NCBI GenBank assembly: GCA_964421815.1
Contig: CAYQYT010000008.1
Span: 24,064 to 88,063, forward strand
DNA from: DTU089 sp964421815
GTDB taxonomy: Bacteria > Bacillota > Clostridia > Oscillospirales > Acutalibacteraceae
DNA length: 64,000 nucleotides
Reading direction: 5' to 3'
The notes under the pieces are model-generated. The model saw nothing but the letters and a program-made list of their open reading frames with translations, was not told where the DNA came from and did no database searches. Every line of letters starts with the position of its first letter. The stretch's first letter is position 1. A program made the translations under genes and the position numbers. This document shows, piece by piece, positions 45,438-52,528 of the stretch.

Positions 45438-45473
45438 ATAAATCTTTGGCACATTCGACTGTTTTCGGCTATA
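45401..45473. repeat. 73-bp MITE-like hairpin repeat, left copy
   Basis: Terminal inverted repeats TATAGCCGAAAAGAGTCGAA and TTCGACTGTTTTCGGCTATA bound a 73-bp unit, 65 bases inside attL. Nearly the whole unit recurs in inverted orientation at 58970-59039 (about 68 of 70 positions match), 43 bases inside attR. It supplies the last codons and stop of the truncated spoVAD frame. Confidence 0.85.
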
Positions 45474-45497
45474 AAAAGGGGATATGTGTACTTATTA

Positions 45498-46403
45498 TCA
45501 ATATTTATAATTCAGCAACGCTAAATACTCATCCAATCTTTTTTCCACATACTCTGCGATCAGATCCGTCATTTCACCCGCATCGCCGTCGCGGTAGTAT
45601 GAATCAAAAGCGGCATAGTATCTTGTACGGTCTTTAAATTTAACATCTATCGGGGGATAACCTTCGCGAATGAGTTCTAAATTCATAAGAAGCCTACCCG
45701 TTCTGCCGTTACCGTCAATAAACGGATGTATGCCCTCAAATTCAAGATGGAAACGAGCGATTCTCTCAATCGTTGTCATAGTGGATTTTCTTTTTTCGTT
45801 TTCTAAAAGCAACTCCGTCATTTTGGGTTCAATCATATAGGGTTGCACAGGTTCGGTATATGCACCCATTATTCTTACGGGAATTCTGCGATAAACACCC
45901 TTATCATCGGGACGGTTCATCAATACGAGGGAATGTATGTTTTTAATTATATATTCTGATATAGGTTCAGTCCCCTTGGCAATATCTTGCACGTACAAAA
46001 AAGCGTCTCGGTGTCCCACCGCTTCCAAGTGGTCTTTAAGGGGTTTTTGGTCAACAGTTACTCCCTCAAGTGCCATTGCAGTTTCTTTTAGAGTTAATGT
46101 GTTACCCTCAATAGCGTTTGAATTATAGGTAAACTCTATCATGAATTCCTTTGCGAGTCTCTCAACTTCTCCGGCGGTGAGGGGTCGCATTTGAGAAAGC
46201 AATTCTCTTTTCTTTTCTATTCCTGCAAATAAAACGGATCTATTCATTCGTCCATCCGTTGGTTTAACAGCATTTTCAGGAATCATATACAACTTACCCT
46301 TACGAATAACTCCGTCTATCTTCCCTTGGGCGCACAAAACTCTCACCCTACGGGTTGAAATTCCCCATTTTTCAGCCGCTTTCGAAACCTTTATGTAATC
46401 CAT
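45498..46403 (-). CDS. Fic-domain protein with N-terminal HTH and inhibitory motif
   Basis: 301 residues from ATG at 46403 (GGGGG upstream). An N-terminal helix-turn-helix of excisionase/MerR type (VSKAAEKWGISTRRVRVLCAQG) precedes the Fic fold. HPFIDGNGRTGR near residue 215 is a complete Fic catalytic motif, and SNAIEGN near 97 is the inhibitory S/TxxxE(G/N) helix with the Glu that competes for ATP gamma-phosphate. Fic enzymes usually AMPylate hydroxyl side chains of proteins. As cargo of the element it may be a toxin-like or regulatory enzyme; no separate antitoxin is needed because inhibition is built in. Confidence 0.88.
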   Translation of the reverse strand: MDYIKVSKAAEKWGISTRRVRVLCAQGKIDGVIRKGKLYMIPENAVKPTDGRMNRSVLFAGIEKKRELLSQMRPLTAGEVERLAKEFMIEFTYNSNAIEGNTLTLKETAMALEGVTVDQKPLKDHLEAVGHRDAFLYVQDIAKGTEPISEYIIKNIHSLVLMNRPDDKGVYRRIPVRIMGAYTEPVQPYMIEPKMTELLLENEKRKSTMTTIERIARFHLEFEGIHPFIDGNGRTGRLLMNLELIREGYPPIDVKFKDRTRYYAAFDSYYRDGDAGEMTDLIAEYVEKRLDEYLALLNYKY

Positions 46404-46517
46404 CGAAATAGCCCCCAAACATATATTTATACTACATTATATCTAATTTTAGGAATAATATCAATAGTTTTAGGGGAATATTTCAACAACACTATTCCCA
46501 AAAGCCAATTTTTAGGA

Positions 46518-46549
46518 ATAAAAACCGCCCTCACAGGAGAGCGGTTTTA
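46518..46549 (-). terminator. Terminator of the sialidase gene
   Basis: On the minus strand AAAACCGCTCTC pairs with GAGGGCGGTTTT around CTGT, followed by TATT. It lies 29 bases past the sialidase stop. Its 5' arm is part of a 32-bp repeat. Confidence 0.75.
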
Positions 46550-46572
46550 TCGGTGAAGCCATACTGACGTAT
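46541..46572. repeat. 32-bp direct repeat, left copy
   Basis: The 32 bases beginning GCGGTTTTATCGGTGAAGCC are found again, identical, at 58933-58964, both copies inside the element. Confidence 0.85.
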
Positions 46573-46577
46573 AATAC

Positions 46578-47927
46578 TTATTTTTCCGTAATTTTCTTCA
46601 ATTCCTCAACAAGAGCATCCGTATCTTCAAGGTTTATGCGTTTTGAAGCGATATATGTTCTTAACTCGCCTTTGATATTTAACTTGTCCTTGGGGTCAAA
46701 TTTTCCGTAGGTTGATGTTACTATTGTGCCGTCGGAAAGTACAACATTTCCGCAATAGCCGGTGTCCGCATTGGCGCAGTATTCCGGTTTTTTCTGTCCG
46801 TCCTGATAGATATGGGCAAGTTTAATACGGTACTGTCCCTCTTTTCCCTGCTCCAAATCCTCAAAGGTTCCTACCCAGGCAATCCAGCCTTCGCTGACCC
46901 AGCCGCTTGTAACGTTTTTAGAGGCATTTTGTTCAGCTTTGCTACCCCTTTCTATGGAACGGAAAGTTATAAACAATCTACCGTCGGGGGTGTAATCCGC
47001 CTTGTGCCGTTCACCGTTGAGAGCCGCGGGTGCTTCAACGGGCGCACTCCAGGTTTTGCCCTCGTCATCGGAAAATGAAATAAGGGAGTTCATCTGCTTT
47101 GTGTTACTGCGGGAGATAAGGCAAAGTCTGTCCCCCTTACCCTGCTCACTTCTTATGACCTCAACCTCACACATATTGGACTTTTGCTCAATATCACGGT
47201 ATTGTGAAAAATATTTTTCCGGTTCACTCCATTGGGGATTGCCCTTTTCATCAAAGGTTAAAATTGTTTTGTAATTATAAAAATCGGAATCGTGAAAAAA
47301 TCCCATCCATTTATCCACAAACTCTCCGTTTTCTTTAAGTTGCGTAAGACTTGCCATGGCAACAATGGGGATTACGGGCATATCGCTGTTAACATCGTAA
47401 AATGTTTCAAATTCCGACCAGGTTTTACCCTCATCCGCGGAAACGGAGCAATTAAATCCTCCGTCCGTGGGTTCATTCCCCCACTTGGGATTTGCGGAAA
47501 TCATAATCAATTTATCCTCTGTTACACCGTCGGTAAATTGCAGACGGTAAACTGTGGGGGTTTCGCGGGAATTTTTCCAACTTTGCGGGGCATTTTGCAC
47601 ACCCTCGCCCCAAGTCACACCGCCGTCGGTACTGATTTTTGTGCGCACGGCACCTTTGCCGTGACCCTCGGGATACATGGCGAGAATATTGCCGTTTTTA
47701 AGCAAAACGGAATCGGGATGCGCCATATAATCCTTTGAATTATCAACAACCGAAAGGTTGTAAAGATATTCAAATCGGGTGTTTTTATACGCCTCGGGTA
47801 AGGTGCTTAAATCCAACTCCGGTATGGTATAATCCCCGCCGCCAAAGGGCAGTTTGTTCTTTGAACAACCGGGAAACATTGTGAATGTGGGCAAAACGCA
47901 TAACAATGCACATAAAAATTTTTTCAT
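46578..47927 (-). CDS. Exo-sialidase-like BNR-repeat lipoprotein
   Basis: 449 residues. Lipoprotein signal with FPGCSKN (Cys near residue 21). Asp-box repeats STDGGVTW, SADEGKTW and SDDEGKTW mark a six-bladed sialidase-type propeller. The arginine triad cannot be placed with confidence: RTKISTDGG and YTPDGRLFITFRS are candidates. Sialidases release sialic acid from host glycans, fitting a gut organism. It is cargo within the spoVAD element and forms its own unit. Confidence 0.8.
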   Translation of the reverse strand: MKKFLCALLCVLPTFTMFPGCSKNKLPFGGGDYTIPELDLSTLPEAYKNTRFEYLYNLSVVDNSKDYMAHPDSVLLKNGNILAMYPEGHGKGAVRTKISTDGGVTWGEGVQNAPQSWKNSRETPTVYRLQFTDGVTEDKLIMISANPKWGNEPTDGGFNCSVSADEGKTWSEFETFYDVNSDMPVIPIVAMASLTQLKENGEFVDKWMGFFHDSDFYNYKTILTFDEKGNPQWSEPEKYFSQYRDIEQKSNMCEVEVIRSEQGKGDRLCLISRSNTKQMNSLISFSDDEGKTWSAPVEAPAALNGERHKADYTPDGRLFITFRSIERGSKAEQNASKNVTSGWVSEGWIAWVGTFEDLEQGKEGQYRIKLAHIYQDGQKKPEYCANADTGYCGNVVLSDGTIVTSTYGKFDPKDKLNIKGELRTYIASKRINLEDTDALVEELKKITEK

Positions 47928-48038
47928 AAAACCATTCTCCGTAAAAATTTTTCTGTATTAAAAATATATCATAGAACATACGTAACAGCAAGGTTTCTTT
48001 CATTACAAAATGCGACATTCCTTTTTTCTGCCGCTGTT

Positions 48039-48389
48039 TTACACCTTGTTCTCCCACTCCGCCTCTTTAAACCCTGTAAGGACGAAATTCTCCCCCACCA
48101 AAAGGGGTCTTTTAACAAGCATACCGTTGGTTGAGAGTAACTCAAGCATTTCCTTTTCGGACATCCCGGGCAGTTTGTTTTTCAGATCCAATGATTTATA
48201 AAGTAATCCGCTTGTGTTGAAGAACTTTTTAAGGGGCAATCCGCTTTTTTCATACCATTCCTTTAATTCTTCAAAAGTTGGATTGTCAAGTTTTATATCT
48301 CTCAATTCATACTCGATCCCGTTGTCGTCAAGCCATTTTTTTGCCCTTTGGCAAGTAGTACATTTTGTGTAGCATATAAATTTCAACAT
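48039..48389 (-). CDS. ArsC/Spx-like glutaredoxin-fold protein
   Basis: 116 residues. CYTKCTTCQRAKKWLDDNGI holds a CX2C at the thioredoxin-like site, followed by YELRDIKLDNPT, FFNTSGLLYKSLDLK and RPLLVGENFVLTGFKE, which is the ArsC/Spx-family pattern (conserved RP near residue 93). The family contains arsenate reductases and transcription regulators such as Spx; with no ars genes nearby the function is open. AAAGGAGG is perfectly spaced from the ATG and follows 12 bases after a 34-codon ORF. Confidence 0.82.
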   Translation of the reverse strand: MLKFICYTKCTTCQRAKKWLDDNGIEYELRDIKLDNPTFEELKEWYEKSGLPLKKFFNTSGLLYKSLDLKNKLPGMSEKEMLELLSTNGMLVKRPLLVGENFVLTGFKEAEWENKV

Positions 48390-48401
48390 AATTTCCTCCT
48401 T

Positions 48402-48506
48402 TTAACTTTTCTTTTCGGCTATAGCCGAAAATGTAGCCGCACCGCACACAAATGCGCCGCCGTATGTAATGTCAATAATCGGCAGAGTGAGGGGCAATAT
48501 AAACAT
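48402..48506 (-). CDS. 34-residue ORF upstream of the ArsC-like gene, ending in an element palindrome
   Basis: Reads MFILPLTLPIIDITYGG then AFVCGAATFSAIAEKKS and stops 12 bases before the ArsC-like start codon. The run FSAIAEK is encoded by the 20-bp palindrome at 48412-48431. The upstream ribosome binding site is weak (GAAGAAAA). It has one hydrophobic segment. It may be a small membrane peptide, or a truncated gene whose 3' end was replaced by the repeat. Confidence 0.4.
   Translation of the reverse strand: MFILPLTLPIIDITYGGAFVCGAATFSAIAEKKS
48412..48431. repeat. 20-bp perfect palindrome of the MITE-like family
   Basis: TTTTCGGCTATAGCCGAAAA is identical to the head-to-head junction of two repeat ends at 59028-59047. 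It looks like two abutting copies of the repeat tip with the middle lost. Confidence 0.8.
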
Positions 48507-48774
48507 CAATATTTTCTTCAATAAATATATCACAAATCATTTATTGTTTCAACTGCAAAACCCGTTTTTTCAACGGACAAAAGAGTTTTTACATACGTTG
48601 GGCATAACTTTTCCCAATCCGAAAAAACACGGAATATAAAAGATTTTTAACTATTTACTCCTTCGCACACCTCTGCCGTTCACGGTTTACGGTCACTTAA
48701 ATCCGCTATATTTTCTTGACATTTTCCCGTATTCGTAGTAAATTAAATTTGATAAATATTAGGGAGGCGTGACT
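48507..48774. promoter_or_regulatory. Intergenic stretch with SigA promoter of the phosphoesterase gene
   Basis: Together with the small ORF just before it, this fills the roughly 380-base space between the ArsC-like and phosphoesterase genes. TTGACA (48716-48721), 17 bases, TAAATT (48739-48744) forms a promoter 30 bases before the metallophosphoesterase start. Nothing else is recognised. Confidence 0.6.
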
Positions 48775-49704
48775 ATGAGCATTACTGCTGTTTTTTATGA
48801 TATAATAACCGTGCTGATGTCTTTAATTATTGCTGTCGGAGGCATTTCAAGTCCGTCAACTGCGGACGTTATTGAGAAAATCAATGACGAAGCAAACCTC
48901 ACGATGTTCGTTACAGCAGATACTCAACTTGCGGATTATACCGTTGAACGTGATAAAAATGTTTACACAGCCGTTCAGGATATGCTAAACGCAAACTGCA
49001 CTGTTGATGCGTTTCTTTGTGCCGGAGATATAGGTGAATGTGGTTTTCAAAGCGAATACGATAGGGTTTATGATTACCTAATCCCTTTGAGAGATAACGG
49101 AATTGTTGAGAATTTCATTTTTGCACTCGGAAATCACGATACCCGTTACCGTGATATTGAGCAGGTTACGGAAAGATTTTTAGCGTTTCAGAATTCATTT
49201 AACGGTCCGGAAAATGCGGTTAATACCCGTAGTTTTGCCTATAAAGTAAACGGCTACACCGTTATTTCACTTTCAACGGATGTTGCTTTAAACGATTATC
49301 AAAAGTTTTCGGAAGACACTTTCCAATGGGTCAACGAAGTTTTGGCGGACGCCGCTAAAGACGGGAAGCCCGTATTTGTTATAAATCACTTCCCCTTTGA
49401 CGGCACGCACGGAATTCCCGAAGATGATGATGACGAAACAATGGGCGCCGATTCGGAAAGGTTCCGTAAAATATTCGATAAATACGACAACGTATTCTAT
49501 TTTTGCGGTCACACGCATAAACGGTTCTGTGATGAAACAGTTGAAAAAGTCGGCAATTTCTATTCAATAAATGTGCCCTCACTTTTCTCCTCGGGTTGCG
49601 GATTTTTTGTGGAAGTAACCGACAACGATGTCCTCATCCGCGGCAGAGATTTCTCGACAGGTGAATGGCGAACAGATGCAGAGTACAGTTTTGAGTTAAA
49701 ATAA
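48775..49704 (+). CDS. Calcineurin-like metallophosphoesterase, membrane-anchored or secreted
   Basis: 309 residues from ATG at 48775 (GGAGG 7 bases upstream). A hydrophobic N-terminal helix (IITVLMSLIIAVGG) is a signal or anchor. Metal motifs: GDIGE, GNHD, VINHFPF and CGHTHKRF are intact. The first motif, usually DxH, reads ADTQ, with Gln in place of the metal-binding His, so one metal site may be altered. Substrates of such surface enzymes are often nucleotides or phosphodiesters. Cargo of the element. Confidence 0.83.
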   Translation: MSITAVFYDIITVLMSLIIAVGGISSPSTADVIEKINDEANLTMFVTADTQLADYTVERDKNVYTAVQDMLNANCTVDAFLCAGDIGECGFQSEYDRVYDYLIPLRDNGIVENFIFALGNHDTRYRDIEQVTERFLAFQNSFNGPENAVNTRSFAYKVNGYTVISLSTDVALNDYQKFSEDTFQWVNEVLADAAKDGKPVFVINHFPFDGTHGIPEDDDDETMGADSERFRKIFDKYDNVFYFCGHTHKRFCDETVEKVGNFYSINVPSLFSSGCGFFVEVTDNDVLIRGRDFSTGEWRTDAEYSFELK

Positions 49705-49724
49705 TCGAAACTTATATACAAAAT

Positions 49725-49766
49725 GGGCTGTAAAAAAACGAAAGTTTTTTTACAGCCCCCTCTTTT
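49725..49766. terminator. Bidirectional terminator
   Basis: GGGCTGTAAAAAAAC (49725-49739) pairs with GTTTTTTTACAGCCC (49744-49758), then TCTTTTTT. It is shared by the convergent phosphoesterase and alkaline-phosphatase-like genes; recurrent family. Confidence 0.92.
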
Positions 49767-49778
49767 TTGCGTTCGGGT

Positions 49779-50885
49779 TCAATCTTTTTCAATGGCAATG
49801 AACGGAACTGTCATTTCTTCTTCGGTAAGACCTGCGTGAACACCAAGCATTTCAAAATCGCCTCGTTTATAGTCAATATTGATTTCACCGAGAGCCACCG
49901 CAAAAAAGTCACCGATAAAGTCAGCGGTTTTCGGGTGCGGTGTTCCAAAACCTAAAACATTTTCGGAGAAAACCTCGTCTTTTGTCATTAACCTGAAACT
50001 GTCGCCAAAAACTTTGTTGAACTCTGTTTTGAATTCTTCAGTCTTCCCGTCTTTAACAAAGAAACTTAATGCTCTCGGTTCAACAGATGGCGGTCTTTTC
50101 AACAGTTCCGTCAATCGTGGATAGTCCTCTAAATATTCTGTTTTTCCGTCACATAAACCGTGGTCGGCAGTTATGATTACAAGGGAATTTTTCAATTTAC
50201 CGCAAAGTTTTTCAACTTCCCTGTTAATATTCAAAATCTCTTTGTGTGCCTCCTCACTTGTTACTCCGTAACCGTGCATTGCGCTGTCAGGCTGATGCCA
50301 ATAGGCATATATGTATTTCTTCTTTCGCTTTTTGGAAAGTTTGTATATGGTTTTGCAAATATCTTCAACACTTTTGATGCGGTATTTTGAATAGAACGCA
50401 ACACAGTAAGCGCTTTTTCTGCCCCTGACTTCTTCAATTCGTTGCATAACATTCTTAACGGGAATGTATTTGTAGGCAACATTATAATCTGCCGCAGGCT
50501 CACCGTTTCTCTGTAAAGTATTCCTGAAAACCGCTACATTTTCTCCGATTTCCTCAAAATACAAGTCCCAACCGAGCCATCCGCATTCCAAGGGAGAATA
50601 ACCGCTTAAAATTGATGTAGTTGCGGCAACTGTTGTTGAGGGGAAAACTGAAGAAATATCGGTTACATAATGCTTTCTTAAAAAATCATTTTCTTTGAGA
50701 TGGTAGTTAAGTGTAGAAGTTCCCAAACCGTCAAAAAGAATTACTATAATGTTTTTGTAGTCTTTGCGGAGTAGTTCATCAAATTCGGGTAAGGTTTTGT
50801 GTTGGCAGTCCTTAACTCCGAAATGGTTTAAAACAGATGAAGCAATTGAAAGTATGCTTCTATCGTAGTTTGGATATTTAATCAT
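49779..50885 (-). CDS. Alkaline-phosphatase-superfamily phosphodiesterase/pyrophosphatase
   Basis: 368 residues without a clear signal peptide. IVILFDGLGTSTL (first metal Asp) and SSVFPSTTVAATTSILSG (nucleophile Thr) open the family core. YWHQPDSAMHGYG, IITADHGLCDGKT and the closing FGTPHP supply further Asp and His ligands. This resembles type I phosphodiesterases and nucleotide pyrophosphatases. It starts 3 bases after a SAM methyltransferase stop, so the two are an operon, perhaps acting in turn on one phospho-compound (inference). Confidence 0.83.
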   Translation of the reverse strand: MIKYPNYDRSILSIASSVLNHFGVKDCQHKTLPEFDELLRKDYKNIIVILFDGLGTSTLNYHLKENDFLRKHYVTDISSVFPSTTVAATTSILSGYSPLECGWLGWDLYFEEIGENVAVFRNTLQRNGEPAADYNVAYKYIPVKNVMQRIEEVRGRKSAYCVAFYSKYRIKSVEDICKTIYKLSKKRKKKYIYAYWHQPDSAMHGYGVTSEEAHKEILNINREVEKLCGKLKNSLVIITADHGLCDGKTEYLEDYPRLTELLKRPPSVEPRALSFFVKDGKTEEFKTEFNKVFGDSFRLMTKDEVFSENVLGFGTPHPKTADFIGDFFAVALGEINIDYKRGDFEMLGVHAGLTEEEMTVPFIAIEKD

Positions 50886-50888
50886 AGT

Positions 50889-51722
50889 TTACTCCTTTCT
50901 CAACACATCAAGGGTGTGGTGTGACAAACCTATTAAATCCTGTCTTTCGCAGTTTTTGAAATGGTATTTCAAATACAGTTCGTAGGTTTCGTCATCCATT
51001 TTGTCTATTGCCTCACGCATATGGCAGGCATAGCCGTCTGTCGCAGTAAAGCACAATCTCTCCACATTCAAATCCTGTGTCAAACCGAAAATTTCATCTT
51101 TGGTGTTGAGCCTGAAAATACCGTGGGGCGGAAAATACGCCTCCAGGGTTACGGGGTCATATTCACCCTCGGCTATCAGTCTTTTTATTCTGTCATTTTT
51201 AAAACTCATAAGCATTGAGGGGTCAAGCATACAGTATGATACAAAAACACAGCCGCCCTTTTTTGTTACACGGATTGCCTCCGAAAGAGCCTTTTTCTGT
51301 TCTTCCGAAGTATATAGATGATACATGGGACCGAGCAAAAGCGTTACATCATAGCAGTTATCGGGATATTCGGATAAATCAAGGGCGTTCCCCTTTTTAA
51401 TGCTGACGTTTTCTCCGGGTTGTGTTTTTTCTTTGAAAACTTCAATATTGTGTTCGATAAGTTCAACCGCATCAACTTCAAAACCTTTTTGAGCAAAATA
51501 ATGCGAATATCTGCCCGTTGCGGCACCGATTTCCATAATCTTCATACCGTCTTTCAGATACTTCTCAACATATTTCACGGTTGTCAGAAATTCGATTCTT
51601 CCGTGCTTTGACAAAAGACGTGAATCCTCATCATAACTGTTATAATAGTCAACAAGATAATCGCCTGTTTTTACAGGTCGGTTTTTTGAAAATTTCTTTT
51701 TGATAAGATTCAATAATTTCAT
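50889..51722 (-). CDS. Class I SAM-dependent methyltransferase
   Basis: 277 residues. IMEIGAATGRYSHYFAQKGFEVDAVEL is motif I with the SAM-binding glycine loop, GNALDLSEYPDNCYDVTLLLGPMYHLY is motifs II-III, and IRVTKKGGCVFVSYCML follows. The Rossmann methyltransferase call is secure but the substrate is unknown. AGGAGG precedes the ATG. It forms an operon with the alkaline-phosphatase-like gene downstream. Confidence 0.88.
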   Translation of the reverse strand: MKLLNLIKKKFSKNRPVKTGDYLVDYYNSYDEDSRLLSKHGRIEFLTTVKYVEKYLKDGMKIMEIGAATGRYSHYFAQKGFEVDAVELIEHNIEVFKEKTQPGENVSIKKGNALDLSEYPDNCYDVTLLLGPMYHLYTSEEQKKALSEAIRVTKKGGCVFVSYCMLDPSMLMSFKNDRIKRLIAEGEYDPVTLEAYFPPHGIFRLNTKDEIFGLTQDLNVERLCFTATDGYACHMREAIDKMDDETYELYLKYHFKNCERQDLIGLSHHTLDVLRKE

Positions 51723-51740
51723 AAAAATCCTCCTTTGAGT

Positions 51741-51783
51741 ATAAAAATAAACGGTGTAAGTTTCTGCAGCAACTTACACCGTT
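51741..51783 (-). terminator. Terminator of the 36-residue peptide gene
   Basis: AACGGTGTAAGTT (51750-51762) pairs with AACTTACACCGTT (51771-51783) around TCTGCAGC; on the minus strand TATTTTTAT follows. It isolates the small gene from the methyltransferase. Confidence 0.85.
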
Positions 51784-51810
51784 ATAAACATATATGGAAA
51801 TATAAAACTA

Positions 51811-51921
51811 TTATCCCAAAATGAATATAGAGGTATAAGCCTGCCCGGTTGATGGTTGATAATCATACTGTGCAAGCCAATTCATATCCATATCATGTTT
51901 TCTGAAAAGATATGTTTTCAT
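51811..51921 (-). CDS. 36-residue peptide in its own transcription unit, unknown
   Basis: ATG at 51921 with AGAGG 7 bases upstream, a consensus promoter in front and a strong terminator behind. The peptide starts MKTYLFRKHDMDMNWLAQ and ends YTSIFILG; it is charged at the N-terminus and aromatic/hydrophobic at the C-terminus, with no cysteine. It is too short for a family call. The signals around it argue that it is truly expressed. It might be a signalling or bacteriocin-like peptide, a regulator of the nearby recombinase, or a precursor for modification. Confidence 0.6.
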   Translation of the reverse strand: MKTYLFRKHDMDMNWLAQYDYQPSTGQAYTSIFILG

Positions 51922-51947
51922 AAATTTACCTCTTTTTATTTTTTGAC

Positions 51948-51976
51948 AATATAACACTTATTACAGGTGTTGTCAA
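51948..51976 (-). promoter_or_regulatory. SigA promoter of the 36-residue peptide gene
   Basis: On the minus strand TTGACA (51976-51971), 17 bases, TATATT (51953-51948), 27 bases before the start codon. Confidence 0.75.
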
Positions 51977-52142
51977 GGATTATTTTTCTTCCGACGGTGA
52001 TAAGAACTAAAACTCCCGTTACGGTTGACGTCCCATATATAAAACCGACGCAGTAATGAAATCACACGCGGAAATATTTGCAACCCAAGGTATTAAACTG
52101 AAATATTTACCAATAATAAACAACAAAGGAAGTGTTGTTTTG

Positions 52143-52391
52143 ATGCCCACAAGTGCCGGATTCAGAATGTGTGAAAATGTTACCTTGGATTCCTGCGATA
52201 TAAATTCTCTTACGGATTTGGAAGATGTTACGGTGGACAAGAAGAAAAGCGTTGTTGAGAAAATAGGAAGTTTCAGAGAACAGGTTAACAACCCCTACAT
52301 TTTTAAAGTGGGTGATATTGCAGTTGAACTCGGCTTTACGGGTCAAAGGGATTTTCCCACTGCACTTTCAAATGCTCTGGACGTAAAATAA
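52143..52391 (+). CDS. Small DUF6870-like mobile-element protein
   Basis: 82 residues from ATG at 52143 (AAGGAAG 10 bases upstream); the frame is open back to 52056, but that extension has no ribosome binding site. The C-terminal half (FREQVNNPYIFKVGDIAVELGF) matches the pattern of DUF6870-type small proteins found on integrative elements of Clostridia, where it normally reads NPYxFxxGxxxVxxxF. It lies directly before the serine recombinase, the usual place of a recombination directionality factor, a role that is only suggested by position. Confidence 0.55.
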   Translation: MPTSAGFRMCENVTLDSCDINSLTDLEDVTVDKKKSVVEKIGSFREQVNNPYIFKVGDIAVELGFTGQRDFPTALSNALDVK

Positions 52392-52440
52392 CCGAATATA
52401 AAATTACAGAATTTACCAAAAAGCAAAACTTTAAAATCCA

Positions 52441-52469
52441 TTGAAACATAAGGGGAAGTGTGGTACAAT
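52441..52469 (+). promoter_or_regulatory. Promoter of the serine recombinase
   Basis: TTGAAA (52441-52446), 17 bases, TACAAT (52464-52469), 59 bases before the recombinase start. It reads as SigA-type. No clear SigE, SigG or SigK pattern is visible, so the developmental timing of excision is not revealed. Confidence 0.5.
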
Positions 52470-52528
52470 TCATGTGTAAGATTTGTGTTGCTTCCGCTTA
52501 GTCCGTACAGATTAAGGGAGGTTTTAAA

